A model generated the notes under the pieces. The model had not been told where the DNA came from. It made no database searches and saw only the letters and a list, made by a program, of their open reading frames with translations. A DNA stretch of 64,000 nt from an uncultured cyanobacterium (GTDB taxonomy: Bacteria; Cyanobacteriota; Cyanobacteriia; Cyanobacteriales; Nostocaceae), in contig CAIVAU010000106.1 of assembly GCA_903903925.1 (NCBI GenBank), forward strand, positions 1 to 64,000. Direction: 5' to 3'. Below, piece after piece: positions 27,218 through 36,300 of the stretch; the stretch's first letter is position 1; each line of letters opens with the position of its first letter. The position numbers and the translations under genes were made by a program.

Positions 27218-28480
27218 ATGAGAAAAACGCTTGCGTTGGTTTCATTGAGTCTAGGAATTGCCTTTGTCAACCCAGTCTGGTCAGTTTTTGCTCAGGTTCC
27301 TGGCTTACCGCCCCTCCCGATACCGGGTGCACCTGAAGTCGTACCACAGCCACAGAAAATACCAATCCAACCTCACGGACTGCGACCACTCACACTAGTC
27401 AATGTGGGAACAAACTGTATTTCTGGATATCATTGCTTAGGTTGGGATGAGCAAATTTGGGGTGAAAAAGGTAACCCAGGCGATCGCGAGGCACTGCTAG
27501 CGTCGATAGACAACAGTCTACGTTATTTAACCACTGATAAGGCTATAGCAGCGTATCAGAATTATCCCGTCAGGGAGATTACCCTTGACCGAGTCCGAAG
27601 TAGTTTGCTATATTTTCGCCAACTGGTGATTGACTCCACCTCACCAGCACAACTACAAGCTGCTGTGAGTCGCGAGTTTGTCTTTTACAAGTCAGTTGGT
27701 AACGACGGCAGAGGTACAGTTAAGTTTACTGCCTACTATGAGCCAGTCTATACTGCTAGTCGTGTTCGCACATCAGAATACAAATACCCCATTTACCGGA
27801 TACCGCCAGACTTTAACCGATGGGCTAAACCACACCCGAAACGCATAGAGTTAGAGGGGAGAGATGGTTTACTAGGTAATAGAAGTCGGTTGCATGGTTT
27901 GGAACTCTTTTGGTTCCGCGATCGCCTAGATCCGTACTTGATCCAAATCCAAGGTTCTGCCCAACTCAATCTAACTGATGGGACTACGACGTCTATTGGC
28001 TTTGCAGGTGGAACAGATTACCCTTGGACTAGTATAGGGCGGGAACTTCTCAAAGATGGCAAAGTCTCCCCAAAGGGTTTAACCTTACCAGCTGTGGTTC
28101 GCTATTTCCAGCAACATCCGTATGAGATGAACAATTATTTGCCACGCTGGAAACGGTTTATCTTTTTCGGCGAAACTAGAGGCGGAGCAGCTATGGGGAG
28201 CATTCGTGTCCCAGTAACACCAGAGCGTTCGATAGCTACAGATAAGTCTCTCATGCCTCCAGGCGCACTAGCGATAGTCAATACCAGTTTGCCCTATCTT
28301 ACAGGCAGCGGAAACCTAGAGTATCGTACTGTCAACCGCTTTGTGCTTGACCAGGATACAGGAAGTGCGATCAAAGGACCAGGTAGGGTGGACTATTATA
28401 TGGGATCTGGCAAATTAGCAGGCGATCGGGCTGGTGTCACCGGTGGCGATGGCGAATTATATTATTTATTGCTGAAGTAA
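27218..28480 (+). CDS. mltA: Membrane-bound lytic murein transglycosylase A
   Basis: 420 residues with a cleavable signal peptide of about 25 residues (ends SVFA). MltA domain pattern: FTAYYEPVYTASRVRTSEYKY, YLIQIQGSAQLNLTDG, then the 3D-like C-terminal part FVLDQDTGSAIKGPGRVDYY and MGSGKLAGDRAG, which carries the catalytic Asp. It cleaves glycan strands of peptidoglycan with formation of 1,6-anhydromuramic acid. In Gram-negative bacteria it is often a lipoprotein, but no lipobox is seen here. The two-residue GH23-like Glu is not used in this family. Confidence 0.9.
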   Translation: MRKTLALVSLSLGIAFVNPVWSVFAQVPGLPPLPIPGAPEVVPQPQKIPIQPHGLRPLTLVNVGTNCISGYHCLGWDEQIWGEKGNPGDREALLASIDNSLRYLTTDKAIAAYQNYPVREITLDRVRSSLLYFRQLVIDSTSPAQLQAAVSREFVFYKSVGNDGRGTVKFTAYYEPVYTASRVRTSEYKYPIYRIPPDFNRWAKPHPKRIELEGRDGLLGNRSRLHGLELFWFRDRLDPYLIQIQGSAQLNLTDGTTTSIGFAGGTDYPWTSIGRELLKDGKVSPKGLTLPAVVRYFQQHPYEMNNYLPRWKRFIFFGETRGGAAMGSIRVPVTPERSIATDKSLMPPGALAIVNTSLPYLTGSGNLEYRTVNRFVLDQDTGSAIKGPGRVDYYMGSGKLAGDRAGVTGGDGELYYLLLK

Positions 28481-28498
28481 GATCGGGGAGATCCCGCC

Positions 28499-28690
28499 TT
28501 GCGGGAAGTCAAAAGTCAAAAGTCAAAAGTCAAAAAAACAAAACTCCCCACTGGCGGCGCACCACCCGTTATGAATGAAATAAACTCCTCCTATTCCCTA
28601 TTCCCTGCTCCCTGCTCCCTGCTAAGAGCTCCCTGCCCCCCTGCTCCCTGCTCCCTGCTCCCTGCTCCCTGCTCCCTGCTCCCTCTTGTT
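28499..28690 (+). repeat. STRR arrays (AGTCAAA then GCTCCCT) upstream of lpxD
   Basis: AGTCAAA heptamers (about 28507-28535) and GCTCCCT/TGCTCCC heptamers (about 28585-28685), linked by a CACTGGCGGCGCACCACCCG segment. The long frame over this array is a translation artefact (CSLLPAP repeats). Confidence 0.95.
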
Positions 28691-28699
28691 TCTTAAAAG

Positions 28700-29746
28700 A
28701 TGACCATGAAATTTAGCGAAATTTTACAAAAACTTGGTGACAGCGCTGCGTTCAATAGTCTTATTTCTAACAAGGATTATGACCCGGAAATTACAGGGGT
28801 AGCAGCGATTGATGACGCGAAAATTGGTACTCTTAGCTACATAGAAGGAGCAAAGTTTGCCTCTTTTATTGGTAAGACCGACGCTAGTGCTTTAATTTTG
28901 CCTAAAAACGAAGCTTTACAGGCGCAAGTACAAGAGCGTGGTATTGCTTGGATAGCAACACCAGAACCACGACTTTTGTTTGCCAGAACGATCGCACTAT
29001 TTTACCAACCGTGGCGTCCACTCAGCGAAATTCATCCTAGTGCCGTTATTCACCCCAGCGCTAAAATTGGCAATGAAGTTTACATTGGACCACATGTTGT
29101 CCTTCAGCAAGGAGTAGAAATTGGCAATGGAGTTTGCATTCATCCCAATGTGGTGATTTATCCAGATGCCAAGATAGGCGATCGCAGCATCTTGCACGCT
29201 AACTGTACAATTCACGAACGCACCCGTATTGGTGCCGATTGTGTCATCCACAGTGGTGCTGTCATCGGTGCTGAAGGCTTTGGCTTTGTTCCTACTTCTG
29301 GAGGTTGGGTGAAGATGGAACAATCCGGTTATACCGTTTTAGAGGATGGCGTAGAAGTTGGCTGTAACAGCGCCATTGACCGCCCAGCCCTAGGAGAAAC
29401 ACGGGTAGGTCGCAACACTAAAATTGACAATTTAGTCCAAATAGCACACGGTTGCCAAATAGGTGCTGGTTGTGCATTGGCTGGTCAATCTGGTATGGCA
29501 GGAGGCGTGAAACTTGGGAATGGCGTGATCTTAGCTGGACAAGCCGGAATTTCTAATCAGGCGAAGCTTGGCGATCGGGTGATCGTCTCTGCTCAATCTG
29601 GAATTCACAGTAATGTTCCACCAGGAGAAATTGTCTCCGGCTCTCCAGCCATACCTAATAAAAAGTACTTGAAGGTATCGGCTGTGACCAACCGCCTACC
29701 TGAAATCTATCAAGCTCTTAAACAGTTGCAACGTAAACTAGGTTAA
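28700..29746 (+). CDS. lpxD: UDP-3-O-acylglucosamine N-acyltransferase
   Basis: 348 residues. An N-terminal uridine-binding domain (about 1-100) is followed by a left-handed beta helix of hexapeptide repeats (about 105-300; IHPSAVIHPSAKIG, IGNGVCIHPNVVI, IGDRSILHANC), which form a trimer. The catalytic His is in IAHGCQIG and the end helix in LPEIYQALKQL. The enzyme transfers a 3-hydroxyacyl group to UDP-acylglucosamine in lipid A synthesis. Other lpx genes are not in the window. An STRR array fills the space before its start, so its promoter is probably within or above that array. Confidence 0.93.
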   Translation: MTMKFSEILQKLGDSAAFNSLISNKDYDPEITGVAAIDDAKIGTLSYIEGAKFASFIGKTDASALILPKNEALQAQVQERGIAWIATPEPRLLFARTIALFYQPWRPLSEIHPSAVIHPSAKIGNEVYIGPHVVLQQGVEIGNGVCIHPNVVIYPDAKIGDRSILHANCTIHERTRIGADCVIHSGAVIGAEGFGFVPTSGGWVKMEQSGYTVLEDGVEVGCNSAIDRPALGETRVGRNTKIDNLVQIAHGCQIGAGCALAGQSGMAGGVKLGNGVILAGQAGISNQAKLGDRVIVSAQSGIHSNVPPGEIVSGSPAIPNKKYLKVSAVTNRLPEIYQALKQLQRKLG

Positions 29747-29759
29747 TTCCACTGACCCC

Positions 29760-30257
29760 ATGATTGCCCTATCTGATTCCATTTTTCTCACTCCCGAAGC
29801 ATATCTCCAACGAGAAGAAAAAAGCAACATCAAACAGGAATATATTGATGGTCAAGTTTACGCAATGGCGGGAACAACTGACACCCATCACACCATTGCC
29901 CTAAATCTCGCTTTATTGGTCCGTAATCACTTGCGAGGGTCAGACTGTCGAGTTTACTTTGCTGATGTTAAAGCCTGTATTGAAAAACGTAACTGCTTTT
30001 ATTACCCTGATATCATGGTAACCTGTGACCCTAAAGACCGAGAGACCTCGACCTATAAGCGCTTTCCTAAACTTATGATCGAAGTCCTATCCGAGTCCAC
30101 CGAAGCCTTCGACCGAGGTGACAAATTCAACGACTATCAAACCCTTGATAGCTTAGAGGAATACGTTTTAGTGAACAGCAAACACCAAAGATTGGAAACC
30201 TTCCGCCGCAATACTGCTCGGTTAAAGAAATTGGAATGGCTGAAACCCTCGAAATAA
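29760..30257 (+). CDS. Uma2-family (DUF820) endonuclease-like protein, shortened C-terminus
   Basis: 165 residues. Uma2 pattern: TPEAYLQREEKSNIKQEYIDG, then VYFADVKACI, YYPDIMVTCD, LMIEVLSEST and LEEYVLVNS. The acidic residues fit the PD-(D/E)xK-like fold of the family. Members usually run to about 185-200 residues; here the end after FRRNTARLKKLEW is short, and the stop lies 4 bp before the oppositely oriented next gene. These are often accessory proteins of unknown role in Nostocales. It directly follows lpxD by 13 bp. Confidence 0.75.
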   Translation: MIALSDSIFLTPEAYLQREEKSNIKQEYIDGQVYAMAGTTDTHHTIALNLALLVRNHLRGSDCRVYFADVKACIEKRNCFYYPDIMVTCDPKDRETSTYKRFPKLMIEVLSESTEAFDRGDKFNDYQTLDSLEEYVLVNSKHQRLETFRRNTARLKKLEWLKPSK

Positions 30258-30260
30258 AGA

Positions 30261-30866
30261 TTAGAAGCTGTATCCAACTCCTGCTTGCAGGCTAAGAGCA
30301 TCAGAATCACTGCCCTTGTAAGCGTCAATACCGAACTTAGCATCGCTATAAATGACAGTGTTTTTAGCAATTTGTGATTCAGCACCGAGGGTTACTACAG
30401 GCGCATTCTTGTTTCCTAACTGGCTTGCTTGACCTTCATCAGTTAGAAAGGAGTAACCACCGCCGAAGTAAAGGTTAGTATTTTTAGCGATGGGGGCATC
30501 GTAAGTTAGTGTTGGCACAATTGCCACTGAATCACCACCGAACAAAGCTGCACCGCGAAGTGAAACAGGTGCATTCTTGATAGCATATCTTCCTTGAACG
30601 TTGCCACCAAATAGCGCTGCATCATTTTGTCTACCGCCATTGGTGACACCAGCGGAAATACCAGCACCGATGTAGTTCCTGTTCATGCCACTTGTTGTGC
30701 TGGTTGCGGTCGATGTTGTAGTTGTTTGAGTACTATAGTTACCATTGTTATCATCTTTTGTGCTTGTTGTGGTTAATGTTGTGGCTGTTTGAGCGCTAGC
30801 AATTCCAGCAGAAAGGACAATAGAAGCAACGGCGATCGCAGAGGCTGCCAATTTTGTAAGTTTCAT
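30261..30866 (-). CDS. Small outer membrane beta-barrel-like protein
   Basis: About 201 residues from the ATG at 30866, chosen because AAGGAGAAACCTG precedes it; the frame upstream to 30896 has no ribosome site. A signal peptide (ends SAGIASA) is followed by a Thr/Ser-rich low-complexity stretch (TTTSTK, TQTTTT), then alternating residues like beta strands (GAGISAGVTNGG, LYFGGGYSF) and a C-terminal Phe, typical of outer membrane proteins. No specific substrate can be given. Convergent with the Uma2 gene. Confidence 0.65.
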   Translation of the reverse strand: MKLTKLAASAIAVASIVLSAGIASAQTATTLTTTSTKDDNNGNYSTQTTTTSTATSTTSGMNRNYIGAGISAGVTNGGRQNDAALFGGNVQGRYAIKNAPVSLRGAALFGGDSVAIVPTLTYDAPIAKNTNLYFGGGYSFLTDEGQASQLGNKNAPVVTLGAESQIAKNTVIYSDAKFGIDAYKGSDSDALSLQAGVGYSF

Positions 30867-30896
30867 CAGGTTTCTCCTTACCAGAGTTAAGTTCAA

Positions 30897-31238
30897 TTAA
30901 TGTTCTCTAGTACTAGAGTCGCCTTTTTCATCAAATTCAACCTCACACACGTGGATCACCTGAGTGGGTGAAACTGTTTTACCTACTAGGTGAGCCGACG
31001 ATGAAGATAGTAATCATATTTACTGGTTATCTGATAACTGCCCCTAGACCGATAGCTAGATGTTTTAGGCTTTATACCAATCCCATAGCGATTATTTTAT
31101 AACCTGTGATAAGCTTTCCTCATCTGAATAGCTTCTTACTTAGTAACAGCATCCAGTTTTTTGTTTGAATCTTCTAATCTGTACCAACCAATTCAGGTTT
31201 GACGATACACTGTAAGTAGACAGTCAAAGGTGGTCATA
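30897..31238. other. Intergenic region, promoter area of two divergent genes
   Basis: About 340 bp between the beta-barrel gene and the VapB-type gene. No gene is seen. It holds AT-rich promoter-like sequence but no clearly recognised operator. Confidence 0.5.
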
Positions 31239-31502
31239 ATGAAGCATTTTGATATCCAGCTAGATGAAGAATACGCTGAAAAACTTGCCGATATCCAGCA
31301 GCAAACTAATCAGGATGTGCGTCAAGTCGTTCAACGTGCGATTGACCTTTACCACGAACAAATTCGACCAATCCGTAAAACGCCCCTAGAGATTATGAAG
31401 CAGAATGGTTTTGTTGGTTGTATTCAAGCAGAGCCTGATCTATCCGCAAACTATAAATCTATGTTGCGCTCGATGATTCAGGAAAAAAATGCTCATCACT
31501 GA
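31239..31502 (+). CDS. vapB: VapB-type antitoxin
   Basis: 87 residues from the ATG at 31239, which has AAGG just upstream; the GTG at 31230 adds three residues. N-terminal ribbon-helix-helix-like part (FDIQLDEEYAEKLADIQQ, VVQRAIDLYHEQI) and C-terminal NGFVGCIQAEPDLSANYKS, a stretch common in antitoxins paired with PIN toxins. It overlaps the toxin gene by 14 bp. Confidence 0.85.
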   Translation: MKHFDIQLDEEYAEKLADIQQQTNQDVRQVVQRAIDLYHEQIRPIRKTPLEIMKQNGFVGCIQAEPDLSANYKSMLRSMIQEKNAHH

Positions 31503-31911
31503 TACGGGCTTTTTCTATGCCATTGCTAACAAAAATGACCCTTACCATACTAGGGCGCAACATGTTCTAGAAGCTATTAACGAGACACTAATTACCACCT
31601 ATCCAGTTGTCACAGAAACTTGCTACCTCCTTCTCACCACAGGGGGGAATGCAGATCAATGTTCTTTTCTAAGAAGTTTGTCGGAAGGTGCTTTTGAAAT
31701 ATTCCACCTAGAACGCCCTCACGTTGACCGCATGGTTATACTGATGGAAAAATATGCAGATTTGCCAATGGATATGGCAGATGCCTCTCTAGTGGTTCTA
31801 GCAGAACACCTCGGACATGGAAGGATTCTAACGGTTGATCGACGAGACTTCAACACCTACCGTTGGAATAACAGTAATCCTTTCGAGAACTTGCTGCTGA
31901 ATTTTAAATGA
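31489..31911 (+). CDS. vapC: VapC-type PIN-domain toxin
   Basis: 140 residues, PIN domain nuclease. The acidic metal-binding residues are visible: Asp5 (ITDTGFF), Glu (VVTETCY), Asp (MADASLVVLAE) and the final Asp in ILTVDRRDF. VapC toxins cut tRNA or rRNA. Overlaps vapB by 14 bp, the usual arrangement, so the two form one operon. Downstream lies a murJ 3' relic and then murJ on the other strand. Confidence 0.9.
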   Translation: MLITDTGFFYAIANKNDPYHTRAQHVLEAINETLITTYPVVTETCYLLLTTGGNADQCSFLRSLSEGAFEIFHLERPHVDRMVILMEKYADLPMDMADASLVVLAEHLGHGRILTVDRRDFNTYRWNNSNPFENLLLNFK

Positions 31912-31932
31912 TTTCTCGGTTGACAGAGCACT

Positions 31933-31990
31933 AGCTATCTCCTCACAAAGCTCTGGCGCAGATGAGAGACAAAAACATTCACGTCTAGTA
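31933..31990 (-). pseudogene. Relic of a second murJ 3' end
   Basis: On the minus strand this reads LLDVNVFVSHLRQSFVRR-stop, closely matching the end of murJ (LPDVNVFISHLRQRFLSR-stop) at 32089-32147; about 47 of 56 bases agree. Only about 18-20 codons remain and the preceding sequence is unrelated. It is a partial tandem duplication left between vapC and murJ. Confidence 0.8.
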
Positions 31991-32090
31991 GTTTTGTGCT
32001 TCTAGTAATTACTCTCCACCTAAGATTGATCACTTGTATTTCTCCCACCTCTCCCCCCTCTTCCTCATCTCTTGTGAGAAATTCGGGTAG

Positions 32091-33713
32091 CTATCTGCTC
32101 AAAAAGCGCTGACGTAGATGAGAGATAAAAACATTCACATCTGGTAAATTCATCCAGAAGGCGATCGCACCAAAAAGACACAAGCCAACGAAACCAGCCA
32201 TACACAATTGCAACAACTGAATCAGCAAACCATTGTTACCTAAAAAGTGTTGAGAAACCTCAAGAATTCCAAAGCTTGCTACACCACCCACCATACTAGC
32301 AGCAGTTAAACCCAGAATTGGCAAACTCCACTCTTGCCAAGGCAATCCATTTAGTCGGCGATTGAGCAAAAATAACAGCATCAGTACGGAACCGCAATTC
32401 ACTCCCACAGTTGCCAAAACTAAACCAGGAGCACCAAAAGGTTTAATTAAAAAGTAATCTAATAAGGCATTGAGAAAAATATTGATCATGCTAATGCGAA
32501 AAGGTGTCTGACCATCACCCAAGGCATAAAACACCCGCACTAGGACATCACGCCCTAAATAGGCAAACATCCCAATACCGTTAGCAACTAACAGAGAAGC
32601 AACCAGCCCAGAGTCTGATCGACTGAAAGCACCACGTTCATACACAACTCTGACAATTGGGACAGACAGCGCTATCATCAAAGCACCAAGTGGCAGCATA
32701 GTAAATGCCGAAAGCAAAAGACCTTGGCGAATACGTAACTTTAAATCAGGCCAATTTTCTGGGGCAGCAAGTCGGGAAAATATTGGTAGTAGAGGAATTA
32801 AAATCACGCTGGAAATAATTCCCAAGGGAGTTTGCACCAGTAACGATGCATTCGCTAAAGCAGCAGCAACTCCTGTAGTCGGAAGCAAGGAAGCAAAGAA
32901 CAAATCGGTGTAGAGGTTGATTTGTAGCATTCCCGAAGAAAAGGTGGCTGGCAGCATGATTTTAATCACATCGCTCACCCCTGGTTGATTAAAATTGAAT
33001 CGTAGCCGGAATGTACCCAAACCAGCCTTTGTTTGTGCAACAATCTGCACCCACCATTGTAAAACTGCCCCAGCTAGGTAGCCTCCAGCTAAAACCATGC
33101 CGCCTAAAGTAGCATAATGTTCGTCAGGAACACCAATCTTGTTACCTACTTGCAGATAGAGAATTCCCACACCAACAATCACCGCAACATTGGAAAACAA
33201 AGGACTGACAGCGGGTAGCCAGTATTGATTAGCCGCATTGAGAACCCCAAAGCCAATACCAATAAGTCCTGCTAAGACTGCCATTGGTGCCATAATCTGG
33301 AGTTGTCGGATAGCAATGCCCCTCACTAAGTCTTTGTGACTAAGTTGTAAACCAGGCGCAAACACGTCAATGAAAGTAGGGGCGAAAATGGCCAAAAAGA
33401 TGGCAACGATGAGCAGTATTCCACCTATAAGCGTCGTAATTGTTTCCACCAAAGGCGCGGCTTCTTCTTGTTTCCGCTTGGCTAAGACGCTCACGACCGC
33501 ACTATAAAATGGTCCATTAATGCCGCCTAGCAATATCAACAGAAAACCAGGGATTGTGTAGGCATAGTTAAAGGCATCCGCAGCAGGGCCCAAACCAAAA
33601 GCAGCAGCTTGAACCTCCTGCCGCACCAATCCAAAGACTTTACTAATTAAAGTTGCAACGGCAACAATTCCTGCAATTCCTGCAATAGAACGAGATGGTG
33701 TTTCTTTGGTCAC
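32091..33713 (-). CDS. murJ: Lipid II flippase MurJ (MviN)
   Basis: About 540 residues from the GTG at 33713 (VTKETPSRSIAGIAG), which fits the usual N-terminus; the frame opens upstream to an ATG at 33758 but those residues are unlikely. About 14 hydrophobic segments. Family pattern at the start: ATLISKVFGLVRQE, then PGFLLILLGGINGPFYSA and LPTTGVAAALANASLLVQTPLGI. MurJ flips lipid-linked peptidoglycan precursors across the membrane. The C-terminus overlaps none of the neighbours; a relic copy lies 100 bp downstream. Confidence 0.92.
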   Translation of the reverse strand: MTKETPSRSIAGIAGIVAVATLISKVFGLVRQEVQAAAFGLGPAADAFNYAYTIPGFLLILLGGINGPFYSAVVSVLAKRKQEEAAPLVETITTLIGGILLIVAIFLAIFAPTFIDVFAPGLQLSHKDLVRGIAIRQLQIMAPMAVLAGLIGIGFGVLNAANQYWLPAVSPLFSNVAVIVGVGILYLQVGNKIGVPDEHYATLGGMVLAGGYLAGAVLQWWVQIVAQTKAGLGTFRLRFNFNQPGVSDVIKIMLPATFSSGMLQINLYTDLFFASLLPTTGVAAALANASLLVQTPLGIISSVILIPLLPIFSRLAAPENWPDLKLRIRQGLLLSAFTMLPLGALMIALSVPIVRVVYERGAFSRSDSGLVASLLVANGIGMFAYLGRDVLVRVFYALGDGQTPFRISMINIFLNALLDYFLIKPFGAPGLVLATVGVNCGSVLMLLFLLNRRLNGLPWQEWSLPILGLTAASMVGGVASFGILEVSQHFLGNNGLLIQLLQLCMAGFVGLCLFGAIAFWMNLPDVNVFISHLRQRFLSR

Positions 33714-33861
33714 GAATAATACCCGACAACTTTCGCAAAGTGCTTCTCCTTTGAACATTTAACCGGAAATCTGGGACTTTGTCAGGCAAATTTTGGAAAA
33801 ATAGGGCATTGGGCAATGAAAGACTGATAATTCCCCCTGCCCCCTTTCTCCTGCCCATTGA

Positions 33862-34368
33862 CTAACGACACCCTAAACTCTCTCTTGTAGAAGCACCTGT
33901 CACTGGATTAATCCCATCAGCTTTCTTGCACATGAGTGATATTTGATAGCGGTCAATCAAAGCATCGGTAAAATCAGCACCAGTAATTATGGCATCATAG
34001 AAGCGGCTACGTGTCATAAGTGCGTCTTTGAAAATTGCATTTTTCAGGTTTGCACCATCAAAAGTGACTTGATCTATCAAAGCACCTGTCAGATTTGCTC
34101 CTTCCAAATTAGCTTTCAGTAAAACTCCCTGAGAAAGGATTGCATTAGTTAAATTAGCACCTTGAAAATTTGCCATCCGCATTTCAGCAGCAGCAAAAGT
34201 TGCACCCTCTAAATCAGCGTTAGAAAAATCGCGATTCTCTAGATTGGTATTGCTGTAATTGATTGTTTTTGCTTGTGCAAAAGCTGGCCTAGGATTGAGC
34301 ATGATCCATAAAAAAGCAAGGCACAAAATTAAAACCAAACTCAAAAATCGAAGCCAAATTTTTTTCAT
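33862..34368 (-). CDS. Secreted or lumenal pentapeptide repeat protein
   Basis: About 168 residues from the ATG at 34368, chosen because AAAGGAAAAG lies before it and a signal peptide (ends PRPAFAQA) follows directly. The upstream extension to 34467 overlaps an inverted repeat. The mature part has pentapeptide repeats A(D/N)LxX in at least ten copies (ANLEGANLTGALIDQ, ANLKNAIFKD), making a right-handed beta helix. A C-terminal region has two Cys (MCKKADG, ESLGCR). Resembles the thylakoid lumen pentapeptide proteins of cyanobacteria; role unknown. Confidence 0.85.
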   Translation of the reverse strand: MKKIWLRFLSLVLILCLAFLWIMLNPRPAFAQAKTINYSNTNLENRDFSNADLEGATFAAAEMRMANFQGANLTNAILSQGVLLKANLEGANLTGALIDQVTFDGANLKNAIFKDALMTRSRFYDAIITGADFTDALIDRYQISLMCKKADGINPVTGASTRESLGCR

Positions 34369-34406
34369 AAACTTTTCCTTTGTTATATTACTTGTAAATA
34401 AAAAAA

Positions 34407-34546
34407 AGGTTCGTAGTTGCGCTTTCTTCGCTCTATTGCTCTTCCAAGTTTTCGTCATTTCAGCCAACGGAAAATTAGGGTTTCACCCCAGACTGATGGA
34501 AGACCGCTATGACTATTCTGAGCAAAGACAGCGCAACTACGAACCT
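34407..34546. repeat. Inverted-repeat element with TTCGTAGTTGCGCT ends
   Basis: AGGTTCGTAGTTGCGCT at 34407-34423 is the exact inverted complement of AGCGCAACTACGAACCT at 34530-34546, giving a 140-bp element between the pentapeptide and LCP genes. Fragments of the same repeat appear near 1915, 51938 and 63041. Confidence 0.75.
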
Positions 34547-34610
34547 ATTGTAAGTGTTAAACCGGACATGATATTAGTAAGTAGTTTTTGATTATTCTTG
34601 TAACAAATAA

Positions 34611-36044
34611 CTACTTCCAATCTTTACCGATTCTGATTGTGATGTCAGATTCTAGATCACCGATCGCCAACACTTGGACTTGACCTACGCCTAAAAGTTT
34701 TTGCAGTTCTTGTCCTGCTTGGCGATCGCCCTTCTGCGCTATAATTCTAGTCTGACCTTGGGGATCGGGCGAATTCGACATTACGTAAACCTTGGTAAAG
34801 CCTTTTTGTTTGAGATATTTGATAACTTTTTGAGTGTTCTGTGGTTGCCCAGAAGCATTTTGAATAGCAATTTTGAGGCTAGGGAGTGGTCGGTTATCTG
34901 GCTTCATCCCAGCGACATTCACCCCAGCATAATCATTCAATAAACTGGGTTGCCCAGTTAAATTCAACCAATAGCTGTTTGGATCTTTACTGAAACGGCT
35001 AAAAGCACCAGGCAAAATGGTCATTTGGAGATTATCTTGCTCTAGGTCAACGGAAAAGTTGACCAATGCCATTGCTTCTTCCACCTTGATGTTGGTATCG
35101 AAGTACTTGCGCATAAAGCGGGTCAATAGAGGCAATTTGGGTACGACAGTGGGACTGGTGAGGCGATTACGTAACGCCAGCAAGAGTGCTTCCTGTCGCT
35201 GCACTCTTCGTAGGTCTCCCAACCCCGGTTCGCGGAACCGGGCAAAAATCTCTGCTTGATCGCCGTTGAGGGTTTGCCACCCTTTGACTAAATTCACCTG
35301 CCGTCCGGAGTTGTCTTTATATACTATTGGCTTAGCAACATAAATTTCTACTCCGCCCAACTCGTCTACTAATTGACGCAAGCCACTAGTAGAAATACGG
35401 ATATAGCGGTCGATTGGTGCATTATTTAAAGTACGACTGACCACACGTGCCGCCAACACTGGCCCACCTTGATGATTAGCATCAGATACCTTATTTAATC
35501 CTTTTTCAGGAATCGCTGTCATGGTATCCTTAGGGATGGAAAGCACCCGAAGGGATTTTTCGCTTGGGTTGAGCCTTACCAGAAACATGGTGTCGCTTTT
35601 ACCAGAAAAACTTTCTGGTGAGCCATCAACACTACCGGAGACTGGTTGAATCCCCAGAATTAAAATATTTATCGGTCGCGTTAGCCGATACTGAGATATG
35701 CTACTCCATAAATCTCCTGGCATTGGGGTTCTTTGCAAATCTTTACCACTAATGCCTAAATCTTCCTCGCTTCGATCTATATTACTCCAGAGCGGAGTCC
35801 AAAGCGCTAAAGACGAGATGAATAATCCCGATAAAGTGGTTCCTACGAAAATTGTCAGTATCCAAAATAACCACCGAGGCATTGTCAATCCCAGGCGATC
35901 GTAAAGCTGGCTGGGAATAGAACTCACAGATTCTATGAAGTTACGCTCTTCATTTACTTGATTTGGTGTTGTCACTCCTACTTGCAACCGTTGTATTTTT
36001 TGAGATATTTCCTGATTTTCCTGACGTTCTACTTGTTTAACCAC
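34611..36044 (-). CDS. LytR-CpsA-Psr family cell-wall glycopolymer transferase
   Basis: 477 residues. One transmembrane segment at about 58-85 (WLFWILTIFVGTTLSGLFIS). The LCP catalytic domain at about 110-320 shows NILILGIQP, SDTMFLVRLNPSEKSLRVLS, KDTM and RYIRISTSGLRQLVDELGGV, with Arg/Asp residues that bind pyrophosphate lipids. A LytR_C domain follows at about 385-470 (IQNASGQPQNTQKVIKYLKQ). It transfers polysaccharide precursors from lipid carriers to the cell wall. It lies among other envelope genes (murJ, manC, AarF). Confidence 0.88.
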   Translation of the reverse strand: MVKQVERQENQEISQKIQRLQVGVTTPNQVNEERNFIESVSSIPSQLYDRLGLTMPRWLFWILTIFVGTTLSGLFISSLALWTPLWSNIDRSEEDLGISGKDLQRTPMPGDLWSSISQYRLTRPINILILGIQPVSGSVDGSPESFSGKSDTMFLVRLNPSEKSLRVLSIPKDTMTAIPEKGLNKVSDANHQGGPVLAARVVSRTLNNAPIDRYIRISTSGLRQLVDELGGVEIYVAKPIVYKDNSGRQVNLVKGWQTLNGDQAEIFARFREPGLGDLRRVQRQEALLLALRNRLTSPTVVPKLPLLTRFMRKYFDTNIKVEEAMALVNFSVDLEQDNLQMTILPGAFSRFSKDPNSYWLNLTGQPSLLNDYAGVNVAGMKPDNRPLPSLKIAIQNASGQPQNTQKVIKYLKQKGFTKVYVMSNSPDPQGQTRIIAQKGDRQAGQELQKLLGVGQVQVLAIGDLESDITIRIGKDWK

Positions 36045-36112
36045 AACTCTCTCCCCACTTAACCACTCCCTAAACGTATGTTAAACCAAGCTACAAATCT
36101 TGCTAGTCAGAA

Positions 36113-36260
36113 CTCAGAAGTCAGGAGTCAGAATTTATCTTTCTTTTAGTATCTGTCTTGGTGACCTTGACAACATCCTGTTATCTCCGGATTGTTTAAC
36201 AATTCTGACTCCTGAATTCTGACTCCTGAATACTAACTCCTGAATTCTGACTCCTGAATC
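36113..36260. repeat. Degenerate STRR array (TGACTCC-like) between LCP and manC genes
   Basis: About four separated blocks of GACTCCTGA and GAATTCTGACTCC units, less regular than the other arrays. A frame running over it on the minus strand is not a gene. Confidence 0.8.
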
Positions 36261-36300
36261 AGTACACTTGTAGTGTTCTTCAGTAAGTCTTTGTGATATA

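Noticed and set aside
28499-28696. Frame with CSLLPAP repeats
   Set aside because: It is the translation of a stop-free heptamer array, not a gene.
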